From Streptomyces olivochromogenes (GTDB taxonomy: Bacteria; Actinomycetota; Actinomycetes; Streptomycetales; Streptomycetaceae): a stretch of 64,000 bases of DNA. The notes under the pieces were generated by a model. The model was not told where the DNA came from, searched no databases, and saw only the letters and a list, made by a program, of their open reading frames with translations. Location: contig NZ_JADDRL010000025.1 in the NCBI RefSeq assembly GCF_021538895.1, forward strand, positions 1 to 64,000. The letters run 5' to 3'. The first letter of the stretch is position 1; every line of letters begins with the position of its first letter. This document shows positions 45,556 to 52,766 of the stretch, in pieces. The position numbers and the translations under genes are program-made.

Positions 45556-46734
45556 TCAGTCCTGGTTTATTCGAAACAGAGGGAAATATGAATCAAGATT
45601 TCCCTCGGCGTAATCACGAGCCAGCAGGGGGATCTCATCGAACCCATAGACACGCTGGTCGCCGAGTTCGAGCATCCATCCGGAGCTCTCCTGGAATTCG
45701 AGAATCTCCTCGATGTCGTAGAAACAGCAGGCGTGGGTGTGCACATGGATATGGCGCTTGATGCACTCGTTGGCCCGGACGTTCTCCAGCCGCATGCCGT
45801 GCTTCCAGCCGACAGTGGCCAGCACGCCCTGCCGGCCCAGGGCCCGCAGCGTCGCCCGGTGCACGGGCTTGCCGATGTTGTCGATGACGACGGCGGCCCC
45901 GCGGCGCCCGCTGAGCTCGTTCACGATTTTGAGGAAGGTCCGCTCGGACTGGCGGTAGCGCCGCCGGTAGTCCGGGTCGGCCGCCATGCGGTCCTCGTCG
46001 TGGTCGAGGTCGGGAAAGAGGCGGCGGTCCACCGGGGTCATGCCCTTCGCCTCGATCTCGGCGAGCCGCTGCGGATTCCCGGAGGCCATCGCGGCCCGGA
46101 AGCCCGCGCGTTGCGCCAGTTCGAGCTCGGCCACGGCCACGCCCCCGCCCCAGCCGAACGCCAGGGGCGGGGGATCCATGTCCGCCGGGCTCACGCGCAC
46201 CTGGGAGCGCCAGCAGGCGTAGGCGACCTTCCAGTTGTCCCATGCCGTCCAGTAGCGCCCGTACGACGCGGCCCACTGCTGGAGCGAATAGCGCGTGTCG
46301 TCCGGCAGCGGCAACAGCAGCCGCTCACAGATCTTCGTCCGGCGAGCCAGGACACCGATGGTGCCCGGGGCGTCGTAGGCATGCACCAACTTGACGTAGC
46401 CGTGGTCGTCGGTGCGGGCGAAGGCCTGCATCAGGCACAGGTCACCCTCCTTGACCCGGGTCACGCGCTTGCCCGGTCGCACCACTCGTACGACCCCGAA
46501 GTTCCCGATGACCATGCGGTCTTCGCCACGTTGCCGGCACACATCGACCGGGGCACGTTCCAGTGCATGACTCATGTTGGCTTCCCAGGAACCGTAGAGC
46601 GGTTCCACGAGAACTTCGTCCTCGCCGATATCCGGAAAACTGAATTCCTCTCGCACCAGTTTCCCGGGAACGGGATTTCCGGATTCCGCTCCGGCGGGTC
46701 CCGCATGCAATACCCATGCCTCGGTGGTGATCAC
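45556..46734 (-). CDS. MDR-family reductase resembling crotonyl-CoA carboxylase/reductase
   Basis: This is a 392-residue medium-chain dehydrogenase/reductase without the zinc-ligand pattern of alcohol dehydrogenases. An N-terminal GroES-like domain includes GNFGVVRVVRPGKRV. The nucleotide region reads FGWGGGVAVAELELA, and the segment after it carries an insertion of about 35 residues rich in Asp/Arg (about 245-285) before VVIDNIGKP. CCR enzymes (about 445 residues) have a similar insertion, which suggests relation to that group, though this one is shorter and divergent. A reductive carboxylation making an unusual extender unit, or simple enoyl reduction, are the options. The GTG start at 46734 is 149 bases after the enoyl reductase gene. 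Confidence 0.72.
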   Translation of the reverse strand: MITTEAWVLHAGPAGAESGNPVPGKLVREEFSFPDIGEDEVLVEPLYGSWEANMSHALERAPVDVCRQRGEDRMVIGNFGVVRVVRPGKRVTRVKEGDLCLMQAFARTDDHGYVKLVHAYDAPGTIGVLARRTKICERLLLPLPDDTRYSLQQWAASYGRYWTAWDNWKVAYACWRSQVRVSPADMDPPPLAFGWGGGVAVAELELAQRAGFRAAMASGNPQRLAEIEAKGMTPVDRRLFPDLDHDEDRMAADPDYRRRYRQSERTFLKIVNELSGRRGAAVVIDNIGKPVHRATLRALGRQGVLATVGWKHGMRLENVRANECIKRHIHVHTHACCFYDIEEILEFQESSGWMLELGDQRVYGFDEIPLLARDYAEGNLDSYFPLFRINQD

Positions 46735-46863
46735 CTGTGTTGACCCCTCGGTGAGTTCGGAATCACCCGCACCAGGGCGTTCACGAGCCCTCGGAGCGAC
46801 GCATCGGAATCTACGTTCGAAGCGTTCCGCCCGTCTTCCATCGCCCTGATGAATTCACCGGCC

Positions 46864-46899
46864 TCCCACCAAAGGATGAGTATTCATCCTTTGGTGGGA
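46864..46899 (-). terminator. Perfect 16-bp hairpin at the end of the enoyl reductase gene
   Basis: TCCCACCAAAGGATGA (46864-46879) and TCATCCTTTGGTGGGA (46884-46899) form a perfect 16-base stem with loop GTAT. The right arm includes the stop codon of the enoyl reductase gene. There is no long T-tract on the minus strand. It could be a partial terminator or a 3' stabiliser that lowers or separates expression of the downstream operon. Confidence 0.7.
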
Positions 46900-47675
46900 C
46901 CGGGAGCGGCACCGACCGCGTGCACCCCTCCGTCGGCGTGCACGATCTCGCCCGTGACAGTGGGCATCCAGTCGGACAGCAGAGCGCAGACCACCCGGGC
47001 GACGGGCTCGCTGTCGGTGAGGTCCCAGCCCAGCGGAGCACGGTGCGCCCACGGTCCGCTCACCGCTTCCGCCCCAGGAATGGCCCGCGCCGCCGCGGTG
47101 TGCAGTGGGCCGGCCGCGACGAGATTCACCCGAGTCGCCCGGGCCCCCAGATCACGCGCCAGATAGCGGCAGCAGCCCTCCAGTGCGGACTTGGCGACTC
47201 CCATCCAGTCGTACGCGGGCCAGGCGACGGTCGCGTCGAAGTCCAGGCCGACCAGCGAGCCGCCGCCCGACCTGGCCAGCAGCCCGCCGAAACCCCGGCC
47301 CATGGCGACGAACGAGTACGCCGAGACGTGCACCGCCGTCGCGACGTCCGGCCAGGGTGCGGTCAGGAAACCCCCGCCGAGGGTGTGCTGCGGAGCGAAG
47401 GCCACCGCGTGCAGCAGGCCGTCCACCCGCCCCCAGCGGGCGTCGAGGTCCTTGGCGACGGCGGCGATGTCCTCCTCTCGGGTCACATCGAGCTCCAGCA
47501 CGTCCGGCGGGTGTGGCAGCCTCCTGGCCACCCGTTCGGTCAACCGCAGTCCGCGCCCGAAGCCGGTCAGCACGAGCTCCGCACCCTGCTCCTGCGCCAG
47601 CCGCGCAACGCTCCACGCGATCGAGGCCTCGGTCAGCACACCGGTGATGAGAAGACGTTTGTTCTCCAGCAGCAT
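46884..47675 (-). CDS. InhA/FabI-type enoyl-ACP reductase
   Basis: This is a 263-residue SDR-fold enoyl reductase. The catalytic Tyr155 and Lys162 lie in AYDWMGVAKSALE with the Y-x6-K spacing of FabI/InhA. The InhA-like segments LDFDATVAWPAY, AAGPLHT and CALLSDW are conserved. It reduces trans-2-enoyl-ACP with NADH. Actinomycetes need one such enzyme for fatty acids, so a second copy inside a cluster is either a dedicated enzyme for the pyrrolyl acyl unit or a resistant target copy (both inference). ATG 47675 follows AGGGGAG; a longer frame to 47723 is less likely. It is the first gene of the leftward operon and diverges from the SCP2-like gene. Confidence 0.92.
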   Translation of the reverse strand: MLLENKRLLITGVLTEASIAWSVARLAQEQGAELVLTGFGRGLRLTERVARRLPHPPDVLELDVTREEDIAAVAKDLDARWGRVDGLLHAVAFAPQHTLGGGFLTAPWPDVATAVHVSAYSFVAMGRGFGGLLARSGGGSLVGLDFDATVAWPAYDWMGVAKSALEGCCRYLARDLGARATRVNLVAAGPLHTAAARAIPGAEAVSGPWAHRAPLGWDLTDSEPVARVVCALLSDWMPTVTGEIVHADGGVHAVGAAPGPTKG

Positions 47676-47824
47676 GGCTCCGCTCCCCTGACCGTCCCGG
47701 CTTCTGAGCCCTCCAGAATTCACGTGCCGGAGCCCGGTGAATACGGCCGCACGTCCTCATTCTTTCGGAGGGGACTCCCGGTGATCGAGATCAAGTAATT
47801 CCCCACCAGGGATGAGGATTTACG

Positions 47825-48268
47825 GTGGCAGCAGCCGATACGGTCCTGGAACCGAAGCCTCTGGAGCGTGACATGCCGAAGATCAAGTATCTTTCCCCGG
47901 AGTATCTGGCGGAGCTGGAAAAACGGGGCTGGCGAATGCCCGAGAAACCGGGGCTCAACGTGGAGATCCAGCACATCATCAAGGACAATCCGGAAGGCAG
48001 TGACATCGAGTACTACTTCCGAATCCGCGACGGCCGACTCGTCGAGGCCAGGCGCGGCAGGCTGGAGCAGCCCATGTGCTCGCTGCGGATGGCGTACAGG
48101 ACCAGCGTCAAACTGACTACCGGTGAGATCAAGGCGCTCGTCGGCCTCATCACCGGCAAGATCCGGCCGGGCGGCGATGTCGCACGACTGCGCTCGATGA
48201 TGCCGTCCCTGCAGTCCCCCGAGTTCGAGGCCCTCACGGCCGAGGTGCACCAGATGACCGAGTATTGA
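47825..48268 (+). CDS. SCP2-like (sterol carrier) protein
   Basis: This is a 147-residue protein. The central part has alternating strands (IEYYFRIRDGRLVEARRG) and then TTGEIKALVGLITGKIRPGGD, the pattern of the SCP2 lipid-binding domain. The first 20 residues look unstructured. GTG 47825 follows GAGGA; an internal ATG at 47873 is possible. It may bind a hydrophobic intermediate or product in the cytosol. It is divergently transcribed from the enoyl reductase operon and is probably the right edge of the cluster. Confidence 0.65.
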   Translation: MAAADTVLEPKPLERDMPKIKYLSPEYLAELEKRGWRMPEKPGLNVEIQHIIKDNPEGSDIEYYFRIRDGRLVEARRGRLEQPMCSLRMAYRTSVKLTTGEIKALVGLITGKIRPGGDVARLRSMMPSLQSPEFEALTAEVHQMTEY

Positions 48269-48323
48269 CCTCCGGCGAAGAGCCGACCCCCGCCGCATCC
48301 CTTGACCTAGATGGTACGGACCA

Positions 48324-48665
48324 ATGGCTTCCGGGCCTGCATCGCAGTCCCCTCAGCAGGCCGGCACTTCCGCCTGCGCCGCGCCCCTTCCGGTTACTCT
48401 CCTCGCCACGGCGCCCGCGTCCGCCAATGACCGCCGAACTTCCCACTCCCCCGCGTGCACGAACGTCGGCTACTTCACCCAATCGGGTGTCCAGTACACG
48501 GAGAACTCCGTCGCCTGGGGGACGCGTGCGCTCGGCGCATTCCTGTTCCTCCCCGGTGGGACGGGGTGCGCCATGAGGGCCGGTCTGCGCCACATCCTCG
48601 CGTCGGGGCCTTCGTTGGTGGGGTGTCAGTCAGTCGATCGACGCCGAGTGCCGGAGAAGCAGTGA
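48324..48665 (+). CDS. Possible small protein upstream of the P450 remnant
   Basis: This is a 113-residue frame whose TGA overlaps the GTG of the P450 remnant by 4 bases. A weakly hydrophobic Ala-rich start is followed by NVGYFTQSGVQYTENSVAW. The coupling-like overlap argues for a gene, but I recognise no family and the C-terminal third looks random. The stretch 48269-48661 is otherwise without a gene. Confidence 0.27.
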   Translation: MASGPASQSPQQAGTSACAAPLPVTLLATAPASANDRRTSHSPACTNVGYFTQSGVQYTENSVAWGTRALGAFLFLPGGTGCAMRAGLRHILASGPSLVGCQSVDRRRVPEKQ

Positions 48666-49403
48666 CCGACCCGACCGCCGCCCACCCACCCGCCAACCTG
48701 TTGGCGGCCCGGCTGCGTAATCCGTACCCGTACTTCGCGTGGCTGCGCCGTCATGCACCCACCCACCTGGCGCGGCGCCCCGGCAGGCCTGCCGTGTGGC
48801 AGATCTCCCGGTACGAGGACGTACGCGCCCTGCTGACCGATCCCCGTCTGAGCAAGGACCCGGGCCGCGTTCCCGGATACGTGCCGGGGCCGGCCGGGCT
48901 CAACCGACACCTGGTCCACGCCGATCCCCCCGACCACACTCGCCTACGCGCTCTGGTCAACTCGGCGTTCGTGCCTCGCCGGATCGCGATGCTGGAACCC
49001 TTCATCACCGAAGCCGGACACCGCCTGCTGGACGGGATCGAGCACAGCGTGCACATCGACCTGATCGCGGACTTCGCGGCGCCACTGACGTTCCGGATGA
49101 TCAGCGCGATCCTCGGCGTCCCCGACCGCCTCGACACGCCAGACAGAGGAGGAGCTGCGCTCCACCGCCTACCTTCTGCTGCTGGTCGGCCACGACACCA
49201 CCATGAACCTGATCGGCAACGGAATGCTCGCCCTGCTCGGTCACCCCGAGCAGGCCGCGCGCCTCACCGCGCAGGACACCGGTCCAGGGCTGCTCACCAC
49301 CGCCATCGAGGAACTCCTGCGCTACGACTCGCCCGTACGCGACGCGACCTTCCGCTGCGCCACCAAGTCGATCGACCTGCACGGGCGAAACCTTCCAGCA
49401 TGA
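48662..49403 (+). pseudogene. Cytochrome P450 with internal deletion and lost C-terminus
   Basis: The N-terminal third is a normal bacterial CYP (NPYPYFAWLRRHAP, LLTDPRLSKDP, VHADPPDHTRLRALV, RMISAILGVP). Just after that it jumps, in another frame, to the I-helix (LLVGHDTTMNLIGNGMLALL) and the K-helix region (IEELLRYDSPV), then stops at 49403. The segment from about helix E to H is deleted. The Glu-x-x-Arg end, the heme-binding Cys loop and everything after it are missing, so no working enzyme can form. It may once have tailored the cluster product. Confidence 0.85.
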
Positions 49404-49412
49404 GCCAGCGCA

Positions 49413-49757
49413 TTATATTACGTAACCACAAAAGGAATCCAAACCCAGCACCGCGACAACGCCGCCCTTGCCGAATATCTCATCCAGGCTGGGGGGAACT
49501 GGCGTACCGGGTGCCGCGGGCCGTCGGGACACCGTCGGACGACGCCGCACCAGGGCATGCCGCTCCCGCTCCGTCATACCGCCCCAGACCCCGTGCTCGA
49601 TCCGGTGGTTGAGGGCATAGGCGAGGCGCTCGGTCCGCACTTTGCGGTCTCCTCAGACGGTCTGCGCCCGGGTCTGGGTGGCGCCTTCGACGAACAGCTC
49701 ATCCGGATCGGCCGCACGGCACGCCGCGTGCTCGCTCCACCCTTCGTCCGTGCCCAT
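49413..49757 (-). pseudogene. WhiB-like (Wbl) regulator with a nonsense codon and lost Fe-S cysteines
   Basis: The reading frame from ATG 49757 encodes a Wbl protein: EHAACRAADPDELF, then TQTRAQTV. A TGA (49653-49655) lies where the second cluster Cys codon belongs, and the same frame continues RTERLAYALNHRIEHGVWGG with the G[VI]WGG turn and the basic tail RERHALVRRRP. Wbl proteins hold a 4Fe-4S cluster with four Cys. Here the second is TGA (one base from TGC), the third is Arg and the fourth is Arg (TERLAYAL for TECLAYAL). The C-terminus runs on past the usual end. Confidence 0.85.
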
Positions 49758-49960
49758 CCTGATGCCACCCTTCTCCCCGACCAACCGGCCCCGCTCCCCC
49801 AACACGCGGAACACGAATGCGAGACCGTACGGCAACCGCAGCCGGGCAGAAAAGATCGTCACCTGCGCTGCCGTGTCACCGTGTCACCTAACGTGGCAGC
49901 CAGCTACCTTCAGTGACGAACAGTGATCGTGGCAAGACGGAAGAGACGGGTGGACGACGG

Positions 49961-50263
49961 ATGCGTGGGACGCGACGCGTGACGTGGGTGCTCGGAGCAT
50001 GTGCGGCAACGCTGACACTGGCGCTGGCGACGCCGGGCACAGCACAGGCGGCCAACGGCGTGCTGATCATCGACGGGGCGCTGCACACGGACCCGTCGGG
50101 TTGCCTCCCGCTCGGGGACTTCGCGCCCTCGAAGGTCACCAACCTCACAGACGAGGTGGCCTTCGTGTGGTCAGGGCCCAACTGCACCGGACAGGTGACG
50201 CGCGCCGTGCTGCCAGGTCAGGTCGTACGACCGGCCCCCGGCATGAGCCTGTTCATCGCCTGA
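49961..50263 (+). CDS. Small secreted protein
   Basis: This is a 100-residue protein with a clear signal peptide: RRVTWVLGACAATLTLALA, cleavage after AQA near residue 30. The mature part is about 70 residues with two Cys (PSGCLPLG and GPNCTGQV) that could form one disulfide. It resembles small beta-rich secreted proteins of Streptomyces such as peptidase-inhibitor-like proteins, but I cannot assign a family. Confidence 0.7.
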   Translation: MRGTRRVTWVLGACAATLTLALATPGTAQAANGVLIIDGALHTDPSGCLPLGDFAPSKVTNLTDEVAFVWSGPNCTGQVTRAVLPGQVVRPAPGMSLFIA

Positions 50264-50509
50264 CGGCACGTGGCGTTCGCTCCGCACCCCCGGCTCGCGG
50301 GCTACTCCTGACCCGACAGACCGGTGCGGAGCGAACGGGCGAGCCGCTCGCGGAACGGGGCGATCCTGGAATTGGCCAGCTCGCGCCGCAGGACGGCGAG
50401 GGGCAACTGAGGCTCGACACACGAAAACGGAACCGACGGCAAAACGTGCCGCGGTGAAGGTGAAGCGCTCCGGGGCTGGTGGAGGTTCGATTCCCTGAGA
50501 GGATCGAGT

Positions 50510-50742
50510 CATAGCCCGTCCATCGCCTTACCCTGCCGAGCTTCGTGAGCGTGCGGTGCGCATGGTCGCGGAGATCCGCACCAACTACCCGACTGAGCGG
50601 GCTGCGATGAAGGCGGTCGCCGCGAAGCTGGGCATCGGTTCCGCTGAGACGGTGCGGACGCGGGTCCGCAAGTCCGAAGTCGACGCCGGCCAGCGCCCCA
50701 GGGGTGACCTCGAAGGAGGCCGCGGAGATCAAGCGGGGGCGG
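50510..50742 (+). pseudogene. IS3-family OrfA fragment
   Basis: The N-terminal helix-turn-helix part of an IS3 OrfA remains (YPAELRERAVRMVAEIRTNY, then AVAAKLGIGSAETVRTRVRK and TSKEAAEIKR). It breaks off abruptly at about 50742, where unrelated transposase sequence begins. No OrfB is present. Confidence 0.65.
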
Positions 50743-51230
50743 GCCGGCCACCGGTCCGTCCCCGGTGGACCCGGGCAAGGCCGGCAGCAAGCACCACCAC
50801 CTGATCGTCGAGGCGCACGCCATCCCGCTCGCGGCAATCACCGCCGGCGGCAACGCAACGACGTCACCCAACTGCTCCCGCTGATCCAGGCCGTCCCGCC
50901 GATCCGCGGCAAGCGCGGCCAGCCACTGCGCCGCCTCAAGCACCTGTACGCCGACCGCGGCTATGACCACGAGGTCTACCGGGACAAGGTTCGCCGGTTC
51001 CAGATCACCCAGCACATCGCCCGGCGCGGCGCCGGGCACGGCTTTGGCCTGGGCGTCAACCGCTGGGTCGTGGAAGGAACGATCGCGCTGCTGCACTGGT
51101 TCCGCCGCCTGCGCATCCGCTCGGAGATCCGCGACGACATCCACCACGCGTTCGTCACCCTCGGCTGCGCCGTCATCTGCCGGCGACGCGACGACTGCGC
51201 ACGGCACTTTGTTGAGAGTAAGGGCAGGCG
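50743..51230 (+). pseudogene. IS5-family transposase fragment (3' part)
   Basis: It contains VDPGKAGSKHH and LIVEAHAIPLAAITAGG in one frame, then NDVTQLLPLIQAVPPIRGKR, LYADRGYDHEVYRD and NRWVVEGTIALLHWFRRLRI in another. These are the middle and last Asp/Glu-containing parts of an IS5-type DDE transposase. The 5' part is missing and at least one frameshift (near 50800-50850) is needed. It is fused directly to the IS3 OrfA fragment. Confidence 0.7.
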
Positions 51231-51297
51231 ATGCGCCCCAGGGGATGGCTTGCTCGATGCGTCAGAACGCATACGTGGCAGTCGGGCCCGCGCAGCC

Positions 51298-52044
51298 TCA
51301 CATCAGGGATCTCAGCACGTCGACCTCACAGCCCGGCGCGAAGGGGTCGAAGCCGTGCTCGATCAGCGAGCGAACTATCAGCAGGCTTCGCAACGACCAC
51401 CACGCATGAATCACGTCGCGGTCGATGTCGGTGCCATAGCCGGCGATGACGTCGTCGAGGTGCTCCTCGTGTCCGAGCGTGAAGGTGGCGAGGTCGTACA
51501 GGGCATCACCCTGGCCCGCCTCGGACCAGTCGATGATGCCCGTGACCTCGTCGCCGTCGACGAAGACGTGCGCGATCTGCAGGTCGCCGTGCGTGAACGC
51601 CGGACTCCACGGCCGGAGGGCGGCCTCGGCGACCTGGCGGTTGCGGGTGACCAGGTCGGCGGGCAGGACGCCGTTCGTCACGAGCAACTCGCACTCGTCG
51701 TCGAGTTCCGCCGCCAGCGCGACGATGCTCCGGCCGGCCCGGCCCGGCCGGGGCGGTAGCGGCGCGTCGTGCAGCTTCCGGATGGCGGCGCCCGCCGCGG
51801 CCCACGCCGCCGGCGACCCGGCCGACGGCCCGCCGAGGCGCCCAAGCGTCGTCCCCGGGAGTGCGGCGGTCGCGAGCACGGGCGGCTTGCGCCACAGGAC
51901 CTCCGGGGTCGGGATCGGCGCGAGGGACATCGCCTCGACCTCGGCGTCGATGCGTGCCTGATCGGCGTCCACCTTCAGGAACACGTCGCCCACGCGCAGA
52001 GTCGCGCGCTCTGAATGGGCGACGACGACTTTGACCTCATCCAT
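51298..52044 (-). CDS. Aminoglycoside-phosphotransferase-family kinase
   Basis: This is a 248-residue APH-fold kinase. The catalytic loop is FTHGDLQIAHVF and the Mg-binding motif IIDWSEAGQGDALYDLA. The position usually held by Asn in HGDxxxxN is His; I recall close relatives with the same HGDLQxxHV pattern, so this may be a family feature and not damage. Length, frame and N-lobe look intact. The substrate is unknown: relatives phosphorylate aminoglycosides, choline-like compounds or other alcohols. Confidence 0.85.
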   Translation of the reverse strand: MDEVKVVVAHSERATLRVGDVFLKVDADQARIDAEVEAMSLAPIPTPEVLWRKPPVLATAALPGTTLGRLGGPSAGSPAAWAAAGAAIRKLHDAPLPPRPGRAGRSIVALAAELDDECELLVTNGVLPADLVTRNRQVAEAALRPWSPAFTHGDLQIAHVFVDGDEVTGIIDWSEAGQGDALYDLATFTLGHEEHLDDVIAGYGTDIDRDVIHAWWSLRSLLIVRSLIEHGFDPFAPGCEVDVLRSLM

Positions 52045-52237
52045 CGGCGACCAGTATCCCGGGGATGTTCGCCGACGTCGCCGGGATTTCGCGTGCGACT
52101 ACGCGGCTGACCGCGTCCCGCTACCCAGCGGCCTCGTGCACGACACCGACCTCTGAAAGGCGCATCTACACGAGCGCTACCTTGAGTGACGGCGGCGAAC
52201 GCGGGCGGGTCCCATTCGGCATCGGTACACCCGTGCC

Positions 52238-52681
52238 GTGATCAAGAACGTGCTGCGCGCCCTGCCCGCGCTCGCTCTGTCCGTCATTCCCCTGGCCGCC
52301 CCCGCCACCGCAACTCCCGGCCCGCTCCGGCCGGCCGGTGAACGGCCGTCGGCCGCTGCCCTGCCCGCTTCGGCTCGCAAGACGCTCCCACCGCCCTCGG
52401 CAGCAGACGCGCCCCTGTACCCGGCGCTGGCCTGGATCGAACAGGCAGAGGAAGGCTCCCGGGACGGCTACAGCCGCGAGCAGTTCGGGCACTGGAACAA
52501 GGGACTGAACCCCACCGACGGCTGCAACACCCGCAAGGATGTCATCCTCGCCAAGGCCCTGGAGGCGCCGAAGATCGGGCCGAAGTGCGCGCTGGCCGGT
52601 GGGCGGTGGTGGTCGCGGTACGACCAGGAGTGGAGCCCGGTGGGGAATGCTTCCGACGGCGCGGGTTGGCGCGGATCTTGA
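52238..52681 (+). pseudogene. Truncated secreted HNH (DUF1524-type) nuclease
   Basis: From GTG 52238 a signal peptide (residues 1-26, AATATPG region) is followed by the start of a DUF1524-type nuclease: GYSREQFGHWNKGLNPTDGC, NTRKDVIL and GPKCALAGGRWWSRYD. The DHLVPL-like HNH active-site segment that should follow is gone, and the last 15 residues are unrelated. The protein could be secreted but cannot be a nuclease. Confidence 0.7.
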
Positions 52682-52766
52682 ACGCTTCCCGGCGTGTGAC
52701 GGGTGGCCGGGGGTTCGTGCTGCCGCCGGCGCGGAAGACGTGAAGCGGCAGCAGCACCAAAACGGG

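Noticed and set aside
47720..48298. Leftward frame of 192 residues opposite the SCP2-like gene
   Set aside because: It is a shadow; the rightward SCP2-like frame has a ribosome-binding site and a recognisable domain pattern.
50454..50500. A tRNA T-arm-like sequence (GGTTCGATTCC)
   Set aside because: The flanking bases do not pair as a T-stem, and no D-arm, anticodon arm or acceptor stem can be built around it.
51500..51600. Loss of the catalytic Asn in the phosphotransferase (HGDLQIAH) as a sign of decay
   Set aside because: The rest of the gene is intact and I recall relatives with the same His, so it is probably a feature of the subfamily.
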